Source: Amaurobius ferox
Taxonomy: Eukaryota > Arthropoda > Arachnida > Araneae > Amaurobiidae
NCBI GenBank assembly: GCA_951213105.1
Contig: OX578137.1
Coordinates: forward strand, 75,739,104-75,803,103
Length of the DNA stretch: 64,000 nt
Direction: 5' to 3'
The stretch's first letter is position 1; each line of letters starts with the position of its first letter. A program made the position numbers and the translations under genes. Below are positions 45,851-57,348 of the stretch, one piece after another. The notes under the pieces were generated by a model. That model saw only the letters and a program-made list of their open reading frames with translations, did not search any database and was not told the origin of the DNA.

Positions 45851-45967
45851 CAATTCTGAACTCACATCCATAATTTGAAACGTAAATGTTGAAGTATTTG
45901 GACATTTTGTTCAGTATTTTGTTCAGTATAGAACAAAAATAAATATAACATCAAAAAATAACTTTTA

Positions 45968-46560
45968 TCTATAAGAATAAAAGATGTTTGTTTGTCTGCC
46001 TTCCTCGCAGTCGCGTACCGTAAAATCTGAACAATCCACAGCTGCGAAATTTGGTACACTGATACTTCAGATCAGGTCCAAAGATATTTAGTAGCGATTT
46101 TTTTTTAATTCGAATAATTTTTTTAGTTATTTAATGTTAATACGCCATTTTAAGAGATTTTTACATAAATCGAGTCCTTAGTGATCAAACATATTGAATC
46201 AGAGTTTTCAAGTTAACACCATTTTAAAGATGAAAAAATTGTGTTTCAAAAAGCTTTAAACGAAATTAATACAGGAATTTTCGTGATTTTTTTTTAAATA
46301 TATATATACTTATCGTATTTTGGAGACTTAATCTATAATAAAAGGCGATGTCTGAGTGACCCACAGTAGGATGAAATTCAGTACAGAAATACCTCAAGTC
46401 AAGTCCGAAAAAAGCCTCAGTAATCCATAGTCTGCGATAATACTTTTGACTATGTCTTTTGAAAAAATGAATTAATAAATTCAATTAATCCCTGCTTTAA
46501 ATCCAGAACAACGCCAAGTACATTTTTTAGTTTTCTATTTAGAAAAAGTTTTGGCATAAC
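45968..46560 (+). mobile_element. Two Helitron 5'-end relics in tandem
   Basis: TCTATAAGAATAAAAGATG (45968) and TCTATAATAAAAGGCGATG (46332) each follow an A and resemble the 5' end of the Helitron at 19344. Their following ~100 bp are similar (GAAATTTGGTACACTGATAC against GAAATTCAGTACAGAAATAC). No hairpin plus CTRR end was found, so the right limits are unknown. Confidence 0.5.
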
Positions 46561-46744
46561 ATAAAATTCTCAGAACCTTGAAAATATGTTTCCTTTGCAG
46601 CTGTAGTGCTCGTTGACAAATTTTGAGCTTTATAGTGATCTTTAACACGAAATAACTAGTAACTGCAATAATAACAAGGAAACTCAATATTTACCATAAA
46701 TCCCATGTTTCGGGTACGCCCTCTTTAGGCGAGTTCTGTGACTA

Positions 46745-46815
46745 AAAGTCTCAGAGGGTAAAACTCTTGTCACCATATCAAGAAGATAAAGGTTCGCATC
46801 CTGGTTTGAGTAGGA
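46745..46815 (+). mobile_element. tRNA-like relic, probably old SINE head
   Basis: GTCTCAGAGGGTAAAACTC, a possible 5-bp anticodon stem TCTTG/CAAGA, and the B-box-like AAGGTTCGCATCC at 46790-46802. The anticodon loop would be 9 nt, and no clean acceptor stem pairs, so this is not a functional tRNA. Confidence 0.4.
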
Positions 46816-48189
46816 CGCCCAACAGCGTAGAATAACGCTATTTGCAGTTATTCTTTCCTTACACGTCGTTCTGTAAAAGATAGATTTTGTGCATTGCATT
46901 AAAAATATAGTCAATTAGCAAAATGTAGCTTCTTAGAATATTTTTCATAGCTTGACAGAAAACTTGCATATCATTTCACGTTATCACCAAAATGTTTTAA
47001 TATTACATATACCCACATATACATAATAGTAATCGATTTTTATCACCACTAAGTCTGTTTGCTTTATCAACAGTATAATTTTATTTTGAATATATTAATT
47101 CATGTCTCAACACTATGTCATAGTTTTATACAGTACATTATAACAAATGAAAATACATTCTAACTACTAAAAATACATTCTAACAACTGGAAATACAGTC
47201 TAACTGAAAATATTTCATATACAAATATAATAAAATAAAAATCCTGTCTTTTTAATCAAATATAAATGGAAATTAGTTAGCAAAAGCAGAGAATCATTTT
47301 TATCTGTATATTGGAGCAAGATTAAATACAGCAATAAAACGACTAAATGCAGTCAATAAATACAGCAACCAGTTTTTATAGCAATTGATTTTTTAGCAAG
47401 TTCTGTACCCTTTGCCTCCGGCCGGTCCTTCTCCAAGAGTCAAAATAAGATTAAAGATTTAAAGCTCGCCTTCCGCCAAACCCGAAAGACAGAAACGCCT
47501 CACCAAACGAAAATCCTAGTAATAGAACTAAATGTCTACTTCCTTACACCTCGTCGTGATGGGAGGACCCAAACCATAAGTCGAAAATGATTTTCTCTTC
47601 TTTTCGGAAGAAACGGCGAATGCGATATGGGTAATTTTGACGTTACGAAATCTTTCAAATAATTGAAAAAACGAATTGCCAAATAAAAGCACTTTTTCCT
47701 TTGCATATTCAGAAAGATAAGGATTGTAGATTGCTTGTGAAGCATTTTAAAGACAGTGTCCGGAGAAGGTTAAGAATAATGATAAATTGAACATGAGGAA
47801 CACCGAAAATAAATTCTTGGATAATTCGAAATAATTCATTTTTATTTTTTTTTTAAATCCGTATAAAAAAAGACCGTCTGTTTGGAACTGGACCCGCAAT
47901 ATATTTGACTATAGTTATATAAAGCGATCGAGATCTGGAAATTTGAAGGAGCAGAAATTCATTTCAAAGAGGGTTGAATTCTCGGCATTTTTCAGATTTT
48001 GGTAATTAAAAATCTGTAGATAAATAACTATCAACTTTTGGAAAATCGCTGGGCCTATGAAGCCCATGGAGTATTTTATTATTATTTATTATTTATAATT
48101 ATTCCGGTTCCTATTAAACAAAAAGAAAACCCAATTTGAGTTTTGGATTAGACGATAGATTTTTAACTAAAGTGATTTTGTCCTTTTGT
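46816..48189. other. No recognisable gene
   Basis: Contains a small ACATTCTAAC-type tandem repeat at 47153-47205 and frames of 69-76 codons without motifs. Confidence 0.35.
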
Positions 48190-48780
48190 CTTTAAAAGCC
48201 CTTCAGAAGAGCCGGAGACCTAAAAAATTGCCTTATTGCACACTAATAGCATCGACGATGGGACAGAATCGAACGGAATCGTATTTTGGATTTCCCTTAC
48301 GGTGGATGCCCATTTTCTCCACCCTTGGGAGGCTGGTGTGACCTTTCAGATACTCCATCTCCCCCCCCCCCCCCTCTGATGACCCAAAAGGCTGAATCTT
48401 TGCACAGTTATAGAATTAGTCAGGGGATATATAGGTCAGGAGATATATAGTCAGGAAATATATAGGAAACTAACAGAGCCAGACTTTTTATTTTTCTTCG
48501 GGACTGAAGAAACTCGGGGTGTTCAGAAAATCTTTCCAGGCCCTCCACAAGTCCTTGAGATGACCTAGAAAGATGAGTCTTTGCATAATTATAGTATCAA
48601 CCGCAATACAAAATCTAACAGAACTGAATTTTGCATTTCTCCGACGGAAGCGGACAAAATAAGGAAATGGGGTCGAAAATGATAACCAACCTTCCAGAAT
48701 ACTCCTCTGAAAAAAGAAGGCTGAAACTTTTCTCACTTATAATACTGACTACGTGATAGAATTGAACAAAGTCAATTTTT
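48190..48780. repeat. Diverged tandem repeat, ~165-bp unit, about four units
   Basis: Recurring blocks: GACCTAAAAAATTGCCTTAT (48217), GACCCAAAAGGCTGAATCTT (48381), GACCTAGAAAGATGAGTCTT (48563) and AGAAGGCTGAAACTTTT (48714), each followed by TTATAGTAT-like words. A run of 15 C is at 48360-48374. Units vary in length. Confidence 0.5.
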
Positions 48781-49129
48781 GATTAAGGCAACTATTTTTG
48801 ACGCTAAGCATCATACATTGTTAAACGAAATAAAATATTTTTTTTAAATTGCAACTTAATGCTTTGTGAGTGTTAATTTCCCCATCTTTAAGAGGTTTAA
48901 ATACTTCTTTTTAATAAATTGTTCAAATTTTAACAGCATGATACATAACAATTCATCCTGTATCAGGTGAAAGAATATGAAGCAATAAATGTATAAAATT
49001 CAAACAAAATATTCATAAAAAGTATAAAGGTATTTATTTTCAAAAGCAGACGATTCTTCCTATCTGTATGTCACACAAAGCAAACTATTTTTTATAATGG
49101 CTGCCATAACTTATCCTATGATTTCGCAC
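48781..49129. other. No recognisable feature
   Basis: AT-rich spacer without repeat ends or frames. Confidence 0.3.
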
Positions 49130-49435
49130 TGCTATAACTTTTCCTCTGATTTTGCCCTGCCAAAGCAATGACAAAGCTCAATATATTTTGCCTCCCATTT
49201 ATTATTGGTATACGGACAGCCAGTATATGCGAGCTCAATTTAATTGGAAATCTCTCTTCTGCCTTCCTCTTCAAACTGTCCCTTCGGGGCTTTTACTATT
49301 TTAAGAAGTATTTATGGCATTCTGAGATCACCATTTTCAGCGAAGATCGTTGAGAGAACTTCAATCGAAATTTAAGACGAGACGGAATTCTCATTAAAGT
49401 TTTGACAATTCTAGACACTTTATTCTTTATTCCTG
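49130..49435 (+). repeat. Dispersed repeat, partner of 45590-45850
   Basis: See partner. Both copies lie ~3.5 kb apart in the same orientation, and both are followed by unrelated sequence. Confidence 0.6.
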
Positions 49436-49559
49436 TCTATATTTTAAAGAGTATATATTCTTTTTTTTTTTCATCTATTAATTTTTCCTCTGTAAGTGAA
49501 AATAAAATTTTTTAGAGGGACTACACTATTCTTTGATTAATTTATATTCCAAAATGATG

Positions 49560-50575
49560 CTGTCGGCTTATCTATAATAATGAAACACGGGAAATTTGTA
49601 AAGGAGCCTTTATATTGTAAAGAATAGCGTGTATGTGAACTTAATTTTTAAAGGAATTATTAAGCAGTTTTATTTTCTTTTGTATACATATTTTGTACAG
49701 TCATACGATTTTTCGAAAAACTTGGAAGTGACATTTCCGGAATCAGAGATGGAGATCCTTAAAGAAACCCTCATCCCTCTAAAATTTAATGCTGAATCCG
49801 TATCAGTCATCATCAGGGCTCGATCAATAGCCAATCCCAAAAAATAGCTGTTATAAGGAAAATGTGTTTTAATCAGAAGTGATATATCTAGAACCGGAAG
49901 TGGAAATCTTTAGTGAAACCCCAACCCCTACCAGAAATTGATGCTGAATCCACATCAGTCATCTAAATGCTATCAATAGCCAATACTAAGAAATAGATAT
50001 TTTATGGAAATTTTTTTAACTGGAAATGGAAATCTTTGGTGAACCTTCTACTTCCTGCGAAATTTAATGCTAAATTCATATCAGCCATCATCTAAATTCT
50101 ATCTACAGCCAATTCTAAGAAATAAATGATTCAAAAACATTTTTGAACCGAATGTGGAAATCCTTAGTGAACCTCTATCCCTCCCGGGTTTGATGCTGAA
50201 TCCATATCAGTTATCATCTACACTATATCCACAGCACGTCCTGAGAAATAGATGTTTCAAGGAAAGTATCAATTTTTGAATTAGCAGTGACATCTCCAGA
50301 ACTGAAAATGAAAATCCTTAGTGAATTCACCAATCCCGTCCAGAATGTGACGCTGAATCCATATCAGTCATTATCTAAGATCTATCTATAGCCAATCCTG
50401 AAAAATAGATGTTTCAAGGAAAATGTTTAAACTAAAAGTGGAAAAAAATCGGAAGTGAAAATTCTTAGTGAACCAATCCACCTCCAACAGAATTTGATGT
50501 TGAATCCATATCAATTATCACTTAAAAAAATTTTTATAGCCAATACATGTTTCAGGGAAAAAAGTTTCGTGAAAA
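49560..50575 (+). repeat. R6 element with six ~125-145-bp tandem units
   Basis: A non-repeated leader (49600-49735) also occurs at 56590-56790. It is followed by units starting near 49735, 49895, 50020, 50145, 50280 and 50440. Each has GGAAGTGGAAATCYTTAGTG, GATGCTGAATCCATATCAG, CTATCTATAGCCAATCCTGA and AGAAATAGATGTTTCAAGG, with variation. A 72-codon frame at 49629-49847 ends within unit 1. It could be part of a transposable element; ends were not found. Confidence 0.7.
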
Positions 50576-50736
50576 CAATAATATGGCAAAATTTTTGCCG
50601 CCAATAATGACTATATGTGCGCAAACTCTAGTGAAAAATCCAAGCAGCACACATAGATGCAGAATTTGGACAAAGATACATCTGCACAAGCCAAGGAACT
50701 TTTGTTAGATAGTTATATTCTTTTAATTCGTTTATA

Positions 50737-51466
50737 CAGGGTTCTGAGAAAAGTCACTAATCACTCCCAATAACTTTGTAAATAAAAATCCATGAGTGTA
50801 CACATGAGATGTATCTATAGTAAAGTGGTCAAGAACGACCAAATAAAAGGAATTGCAGTGCCCCTAGTAGAGAATTTTAAAAGTTAGAAACCGAACACGG
50901 CAGCAAAGCGAGACAGGCAAAAATACTAATTGTAAAGGTGTAGAGCGTTGTCTAACAAATGAAAATCGACCAAAAAAAAAACTATCTCTGAAGACATTTA
51001 TTTGGCACAATATAGTTATGGCCTAATGACTATCCCATTCCAGACTATTAAAATAAACGACACCTACATGCAAGGGAATCTTAAAAAAGCATTCCGTCAG
51101 CAATAATGCAATTTTAATTCCAAAAAGAATATGACGGCGTACTTTGACAAACATTGCAGGTGTCACAGTGTTACACAGTCCCAGATGATGAGGCTTTTAA
51201 ACAGGTATTTATAACCTTCCATATACATGTTTCGTGCGATCCAGCTATCGATACCTACTAATTAGATAATGTTCTACAAAATTGTAATTGACCTTTTTTG
51301 TCTATCTCGCTTTGTTGCTGAGTTCGTTATTCTAAAGTTCTCCGCTAGGGGCTCTGAAGTCACTTTTATTGTTTGGTCACTTTGATATGGATAGATCTGA
51401 TGGGTGCACTCATAAACATTTCCTTACAAAGTTATTGTATGCTGACGGATTTTTGTAGAAATCTTG
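50737..51466. mobile_element. Foldback MITE with ~210-bp diverged arms and TA duplication
   Basis: Left end CAGGGTTCTGAGAAAAGTC after TA (50735-50736); right end CAAGATTTCTACAAAAATCC in inverse, followed by TA (51467-51468). Inner words match better (CCAATAACTTTGTAA; CAGCAAAGCGAGACAGGCA against the inverse of TGTCTATCTCGCTTTG). The centre has no gene. Probably Tc1/mariner-type. Confidence 0.65.
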
Positions 51467-51923
51467 TATAATGTTTAAGTAACATATTGCTTTTACACTA
51501 GTCGGTTTGTAGCAAACGAACTAATTCAATCTTATAACAATAGTAAAGCTCACTGAAGGCTGTTTTCATCTGTATCTGTAACACATTTTCCTGGTTTTTG
51601 ACGAAGTTCAAAATAAAAATTTTCCTCTCAAAATAGACAAAATACACATTTTTATAAGCATCACCTAGTTTAAACATAGGAATACGAAATTCGATAAGTA
51701 TGAAACTGATAGTGTCCTTTTTCTATTGGAAATATCAATGTAACATCATTTTCCTAATTTTGAGAATTCTTTACGAACCCGAATATCGGAGGAAGGATAG
51801 GTTTTCACCTAAATACTTTGCTATAGAACTCAGTAAATATACTCTGATATCAAGAGGTGTACCAACACAATTTCGGTGCACATTTTGCTCCTATTCTGTC
51901 CACGTGGCATGAGAACATATATA
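51467..51923. other. No recognisable gene
   Basis: A 70-codon frame at 51700-51912 lacks any known motif. No repeat ends. Confidence 0.35.
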
Positions 51924-52656
51924 CACTCATGTCCAAAAGTTAAGCATAGTTGCCGTTTATGTGAAAATTACGGAAATCTACATAGGAATGGAAGAAAACG
52001 CGGTATGCGGGTGTAATAGGGTTATAGAAGAAGAAAACAATACAAAACAAGAATAACAACGACTTTTATTATCCAATGAAAAGTGTTGAAAGAAAAAGGA
52101 TCATAATACGAGTGTCAACCTCAGTGAAACAGATTAAAAAAATGATTAAAACAATGTGATGCTGCAGTTTAATACGGTGTGTGGGGACCTCGGGTAACCA
52201 CTCATGTTACACAACGATTTCCCATACTTTCAATGAGGGTTTGGGTGAATTGTGTGCTCAAAGAGTTCTAAGTCTCACAGCGAACAGTTTTCAATTCCGG
52301 AACGGAGCTTGATGGGTAGAGGAGGATTTCAAGATGTCTCCCGATCATATCCCACACATGCTCTATTGGATTCAGATCAGGAGAGTTAGCAGGCCACTGC
52401 ATGTGCTGGATATCGTCAGTTTGAAGGAAGTCGTCGACCAAGGCCGCACGGTGAGGAGGCGAGTTATAATCCATGAATATGAAATCAGGACCAACAGCAC
52501 CTCGAAACAATCGAACGGTAAGCTCAAGGACTTTGTCTCTGTATCTTTGACCGGTAAGCGATCCCATGTCAAAGATGTGGAGGTCTGTGCGGCCGTCCAT
52601 CATGATGCCTGCCCAGACAATGACTCCCCCAAACGGCAAACGATGTCTTTCCGTTA
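51924..52656 (-). mobile_element. Tc1 element, 3' half only
   Basis: On the minus strand the element runs from a breakpoint at 52656 to its 3' terminal repeat at 51924 (CACTCATGTCCAAAAGTTAA on the plus strand, preceded by TA at 51922-51923). The 5' half, including the DNA-binding domain, is missing, and HLE-3 relic sequence abuts the breakpoint. Confidence 0.8.
52184..52656 (-). pseudogene. Tc1-type transposase, C-terminal half, inactive
   Basis: A 123-codon frame (52268-52639) reads VIVWAGIMMDG, LTGQRYRDKVLE, FIFMDYNSPPHRA, WPANSPDLNPIEHVWD, all characteristic of Tc1 transposases that cut and paste at TA. Related enzymes have DDN where this has DYN, so the second catalytic Asp is replaced by Tyr. 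The catalytic Glu in PIEHVW is kept. After a stop at 52265-52267 the frame continues with FTQTLIESMGNRC and GPHTPY, the usual C-terminus, then more stops. The first Asp and helix-turn-helix lie beyond the 52656 break. Confidence 0.88.
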
Positions 52657-52993
52657 GACCAACCCCATTACTCCAGAACTAGCCGTTCTCAAGATATTTA
52701 AGATTATCGCCTTTTTTACGCTGGTTTTGAAAATGCGTCCAGTTACCAAATGAAAACGCAAACTGAATTAAAAGTGTATATTTAGTTGAAGACCCAGACC
52801 GCATGACCAACCCTAGGATTTACGGTAGCAATATGTGCGGCCGGAGTGTATATTTAGTGTCATTTAGTGTCATTTCTAATAATTATGCGTGTTATTTAGT
52901 ACAATTAAACTCAATTTAATGAATTATTAATGAAATAAAGAGAAAATGAGTTGGAGCCTGTAGGAAAAATCATGTGCTGCTCACATCAGATTT
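52657..52993 (-). mobile_element. HLE-3 5'-part relic, with a truncated SINE inside
   Basis: The inverse of TCTGATGTGAGCAGCACATG is at 52969-52990, and the core (inverse: ATATCTTGAGAACGGCTAG) is at 52678-52697. The element breaks at 52657 where Tc1 sequence begins. A 60-bp SINE fragment with 12-bp duplications sits at 52786-52845. Confidence 0.7.
52786..52845 (-). mobile_element. 5'-truncated SINE tail with 12-bp target duplication
   Basis: Only the 3' end of the SINE remains: GCGGTCTGGGTCTTCAA on the minus strand. It is flanked by exact copies of GTGTATATTTAG (52774-52785 and 52846-52857). The truncation with intact duplications fits incomplete target-primed reverse transcription. Confidence 0.75.
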
Positions 52994-53670
52994 TTTATTT
53001 TGCTACGGATTGGTCCAACTAGCGTTAGTCGTGACCGCTACCGCAGCTAGTTATTCTACAAGTCTTGCTTATGATTATTAGATAAATAAAGAAATTTATT
53101 TCACTACTAAGAAACGTAAAAAAAAAAATCATGTAAAAAAAATCATGTAGGCAAGTTAAGTCAAATGCTATCCACATCAGACTGTTTAAAAATTGAATTT
53201 CATCGCTCTTTTCTCAAAAGACTAAAATTCATTACACACTTATTGAATCAGAGATCGTACAATCATTTTTATTTTCTGTAAAACTCTACCTTTGCACTTT
53301 AATAGTTGTGTTTTACCCAACAACGATGAGAAAAGGAATTTGGGAATAGCTTTTCATTGAGACTTTTAAAACCCATCGAATAATTGGATAAAAGTCTGAA
53401 AAAAAAGACCACGTTATTGGATGGAGTAATTGAAATGTTTGTTTTCCCGGTTACGATTGTTCTTGACTCACTGCGGCGGCGGAATTTGTTTTTAGAGTTC
53501 CACCGAAAAGCTGCTGTAACCGTTATTGGAAGAACTATTATATTTTAATTCGAATTCTTTTCACGTAGTCGATACAAACATTTGTTTGAAGTACAAATTC
53601 TATTTGCATTTTAAAGTGCTTTGTTGTTAAAGTGTCTAAAATATTTTAACCGAACTCAAAGAAGTGCGCT
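52994..53670. other. No gene; degenerate HLE 5' end at 53150-53190
   Basis: AAGTCAAATGCTATCCACAT followed by CAGACTG at 53159-53185 resembles the inverse of an HLE-2/3 5' terminus. Otherwise unassigned. Confidence 0.35.
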
Positions 53671-53674
53671 TTAA

Positions 53675-53825
53675 ACCTTTTGCTTGCGGGTGGGACAGCG
53701 TCAGTCCCAAACGCGAAGAACCTCTTAAAAAGACAGGTGTTTGACATACCTTATCCCAAACAGTTCGATCCCCCTTTGCAGATATTGGCGACGCCAATAT
53801 CTGCAAAGTACGTCTTCAATAAAGG
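53675..53825. mobile_element. Rearranged piggyBac-like MITE
   Basis: The left end ACCTTTTGCTTGCGGGTGGG follows TTAA and continues with the family's GACAGCGTC and GAAGAACCTCTT blocks. Only the start of the right half is recognisable: a perfect palindrome with arms CTTTGCAGATATTGGCG (53775-53809) replaces the expected centre and arm. GGGTTAA near 53824 may be the remnant of the right end. The 63-codon frame is the repeat translated. Confidence 0.65.
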
Positions 53826-53829
53826 GTTA

Positions 53830-54101
53830 AACACGCCTTCGCCCGCTGCGGAGGCGAGTAGGGCACATTGACCACTACGTTGCTATACGATTGCATAATA
53901 TAGTACTTCCATTTTAAACAATTATCAAACAAATTGAAATTGTTTCCGCAATCTCAATATTGCGTTGGTTTCAGACCACCTCGATTCGGGAAAATAAAAA
54001 CAGCGTTAGGATTGATTCAGAATGGTTCTATAATAAAAGAAAAATGGAGCAACGTATTAATATAAATAAACAAATAATTTTAAACGCAACGTCACAAACA
54101 T
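53830..54101. other. No recognisable feature
   Basis: Short unassigned spacer between a MITE relic and a Tc1 element. Confidence 0.3.
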
Positions 54102-54218
54102 GCACTCTTTTGCAAAAAAAAACGAAGCACCCCTAAAAATAATCCGATCATCTCGAAATTTCGCATGAAAATTCCGTTATACCAAATATGCAAATAATTA
54201 AATTTGCAAAGCCAATGA

Positions 54219-55391
54219 GTGTTAATTTCGGTCATAGCACGCGTTTCTACTGCTCAACTAGCATCCTATAAAACAGGTTTAAAATGTGGACGGTTTATCT
54301 TTGCTCGTTATCGGCGTTGCAGCTCCGTGGAGACACAACCAATAATATCGTTGCGAGGTTGCCGAAGACCTTATAAGCAATTAGACGAGTTCGAACGTGG
54401 TCGTATAGGATGCCTTAAGCTGGATGGTCATACCGAGCAATAGGCCGCCACCTACACCGAACGGACACTGCTGTGCAAAGATGCTGGCAGCAATAATTGC
54501 TGCAAGGAACTCCTCGGTGAAATGAAGGTTCTGGAAGACCAAGGTGCACGAATACGAGGCAAGATCGGATGATTGTGTGACAGGCCCGAACTAGCCCAAC
54601 GGCATCATTGTCCGCCGTCCAACGTTCTACAGCCTCTTCCATACCACCCGTGGTACCTTCCACCATCTCACGGCGCTTGGCTGAGGTAAGGTTACGCTCA
54701 CGGCGGCTTTAAGACGTCTGCCCATAATCCCACAAGATTGACAGAGTCGTTTGGAATGGTGTCATAGCCGAGCATCATGGCTGCCAGCAGACTGGCATCG
54801 AATAGTGTTCAGCGATGAATCACGCTTCAGTGTTTCATCAGATGACCATCGGGTACGTGTGTGGAGGCGCCAGGGCCAGCGGTCCCAATCAGCCTTTGAT
54901 TTATACAGGTACACAGCCATTACCCCTGGTGTGATGGTGTGGGGTGCTATCTCTTACGACAGCAGGTCGCCCCTAGTCATCCTGCATGCAGCTCAAACAT
55001 ACATACTTCTACATACAGCTGCTGTAACAGCTCAACGATAGGTTGATGAAATCCTTCGGCCGTTTGCATTACCCTTCATGGCACGTCATTCTGGGGCCAA
55101 TTTCCAACAAGATAATGCCACGCCACATACGGCTCGCATATCTGTGGACTGTTTCCGTGTTGTTGATACTGTTTCTTGGCCAGCAAGTTCACCAGACCTT
55201 TCGCCACTCGAGCATATATGGGACATGCTACGCCGCCAGATTCGGGCACCCGAAATGTAGCAGATCTGGAGCAACAGTTGAGGAATACCTGGCAGAATGT
55301 ATCGCAGAATAGCATTAGGAAACTTTATCACTCCTTCCCTAGACGTATACAAACATACATTGCCGCCAAGGAGGGTTTCACCAATTACTGA
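54219..55391 (+). pseudogene. Tc1-type transposase pseudogene
   Basis: Pieces in several frames add up to one Tc1 transposase. 54378-54440: YKQLDEFERGRIGCLKLDGH, the start of the helix-turn-helix domain. 54751-55041: MEWCHSRASWLPADWHRIVF, SDESRF (first catalytic Asp), GVMVWGAISYDSRSPLV. 55078-55257: FQQDNATPHTARI (second Asp) and SSPDLSPLEHIWD (catalytic Glu). 55260-55391: LRNTWQNVSQNSIRKLY to a stop. At least three frameshifts and a stop at 54441-54443 separate these. All three catalytic residues are still encoded, so the damage is frame loss. It would have bound the terminal repeats and cut at TA. Confidence 0.9.
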
Positions 55392-55525
55392 TTTAAAATT
55401 TAATGTGCAATTGCTAACCACTGATGGTCCTGCGGCCTTGATTTTGTAATAATTTCATTACCTGTGTATGAGCTGTACGCATACTTAATTTAAATAAAAA
55501 CAGTCACTTTCTTCATGGTGCTTCG

Positions 55526-55552
55526 TTTTTTTTTTTTTTTTTTTTTTTTTTT
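55526..55552. repeat. Poly-T run, 27 bp
   Basis: Expansion of the T run in the right terminal repeat of the Tc1 element; the left copy has only 9 A. Confidence 0.95.
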
Positions 55553-55562
55553 CAAAAGCGCT

Positions 55563-56589
55563 TATTTTCTCTCTATAAACACGGGAGATGATGCAAAGCA
55601 ACTGGCAGAATTTAAGTTGAATTTTGGAGAAGGAAAAAAACGTTTTACCTATACGTCCATTTAGAACCAAAAAAAGCATAAATAAATAAAAAATATGTTG
55701 CAACGTTATAATTTTCGATAACATATATAGTATGGTTTTAACGTCACGACGAAGCAGTTACCCTTCTATCCCGCTCACTTTCCCTGATAGCGGTTAAAAT
55801 AGTTATTTTTATAGGCAAACTTAAAAGTTCATTGAAAAGTAAAAAATGGAGTAATTACAAAAACATTTTTATTAAAATGCGAAAATTTTACTTCATATCA
55901 AAAATTGGAATCGTGCAGAATCTTCAATTTTAAGATGCAACAATATAAAAATAAAATTACATAAATTACGCATATTTAAATGGATTTTTAGAAACAATGA
56001 AGGAAATGTCCTATGGATTCTACTTAGAGCTCCTTAAAAAGATATATCTCTGATGTTTCCGATGGTATCAAGATAGAAACTCCTTGATAATATTTTCAGT
56101 CACTGGTAAAACTACAAATATCAATAAAAAGATGAGATATTATAAATCTATTTTCATATCTAGTTTTAAAATTATAGATATTATTTCAAAGCAAATGTAT
56201 ATGTAATTCTATAAAATATTTCTCCAGACGATGAATCAAGAGTATAGAAAATATGTCTAGTGTTATATACATTGCATTAAAATTTCTGTACTGTGTCAAG
56301 ATTCTAAAATCTTTTTATCGGCACTTTTTCATTCTGTAAAGACAACTGTTAAAAGTTTCAAGAAACATTTTCTTGATCACGGATTAATTTTCTGTCAGAT
56401 CTAATACACTTTGACAAAGAAATAGAGATATCAAAAAAGAACAATCCCTCACGTTTGACAGTCAAAGCTGAAAAATGTAGTGATAAGAATCTTAAAATAT
56501 TAGAAAACTGTGACTTTTCTTTACATTTATAAAAATAAAGATTTACAGTAATAACTTTATTATATTATAACTTTATGGCGCTCATTATT
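55563..56589. other. No gene; dispersed repeat at 55985-56110
   Basis: 55985-56110 matches 34975-35115 (see there). The rest is AT-rich and unassigned. Confidence 0.35.
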
Positions 56590-56790
56590 ACTTTCCTTAC
56601 TACATAAGCAATACAAGAAATTTATGAAGTATGGTAAATGATGTGTACACTGTGTTTTTGATGGAACTATTAAGCAATCTTATTATCTTCAGCATACGGA
56701 TTCGCACTGTCGTACGAATTTTCTGAAAAACAAAACTGACATTTCCAGAACCAGAAATATTTTGTGAAATCTCTTAACACTGTAAAACAT
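56590..56790 (+). repeat. R6 leader fragment
   Basis: Matches 49600-49770: GGAACTATTAAGCAATCTTA against GGAATTATTAAGCAGTTTTA, then CGTACGAATTTTCTGAAAAAC and CTGACATTTCCAGAACCAGA. The tandem units that follow at 49770 are missing here. Confidence 0.6.
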
Positions 56791-56935
56791 TCTGCAATCT
56801 TTGCTTATATTTTTAGCTACTTTATTGATAGTTTCGGCAAATTGGTAAGTAAAGCTACAATAACAGGCATTCGTGAAAATTCCAGCTTCATTTCTGAAGT
56901 ATTCAGCTAATTATCGTTTGCCGAAGCCTTATCTT

Positions 56936-57334
<399 letters not shown>

Positions 57335-57348
57335 TATATATATATATA

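Larger units (their letters stand above)
54102..55562 (+). mobile_element. Tc1 element, near full length, decayed
   Basis: Inverted ends GCACTCTTTTGCAAAAAAA and CGAAGCACC at the left (54102-54132) and GGTGCTTCG, poly-T, CAAAAGCGC at the right (55517-55562). The ~1.46-kb span matches Tc1 length and contains a whole but broken transposase reading. No clear TA duplication remains. Confidence 0.8.

Noticed and set aside
46745..46815. Possible functional tRNA gene
   Set aside because: No clean acceptor stem and a 9-nt anticodon loop; more likely a SINE relic.
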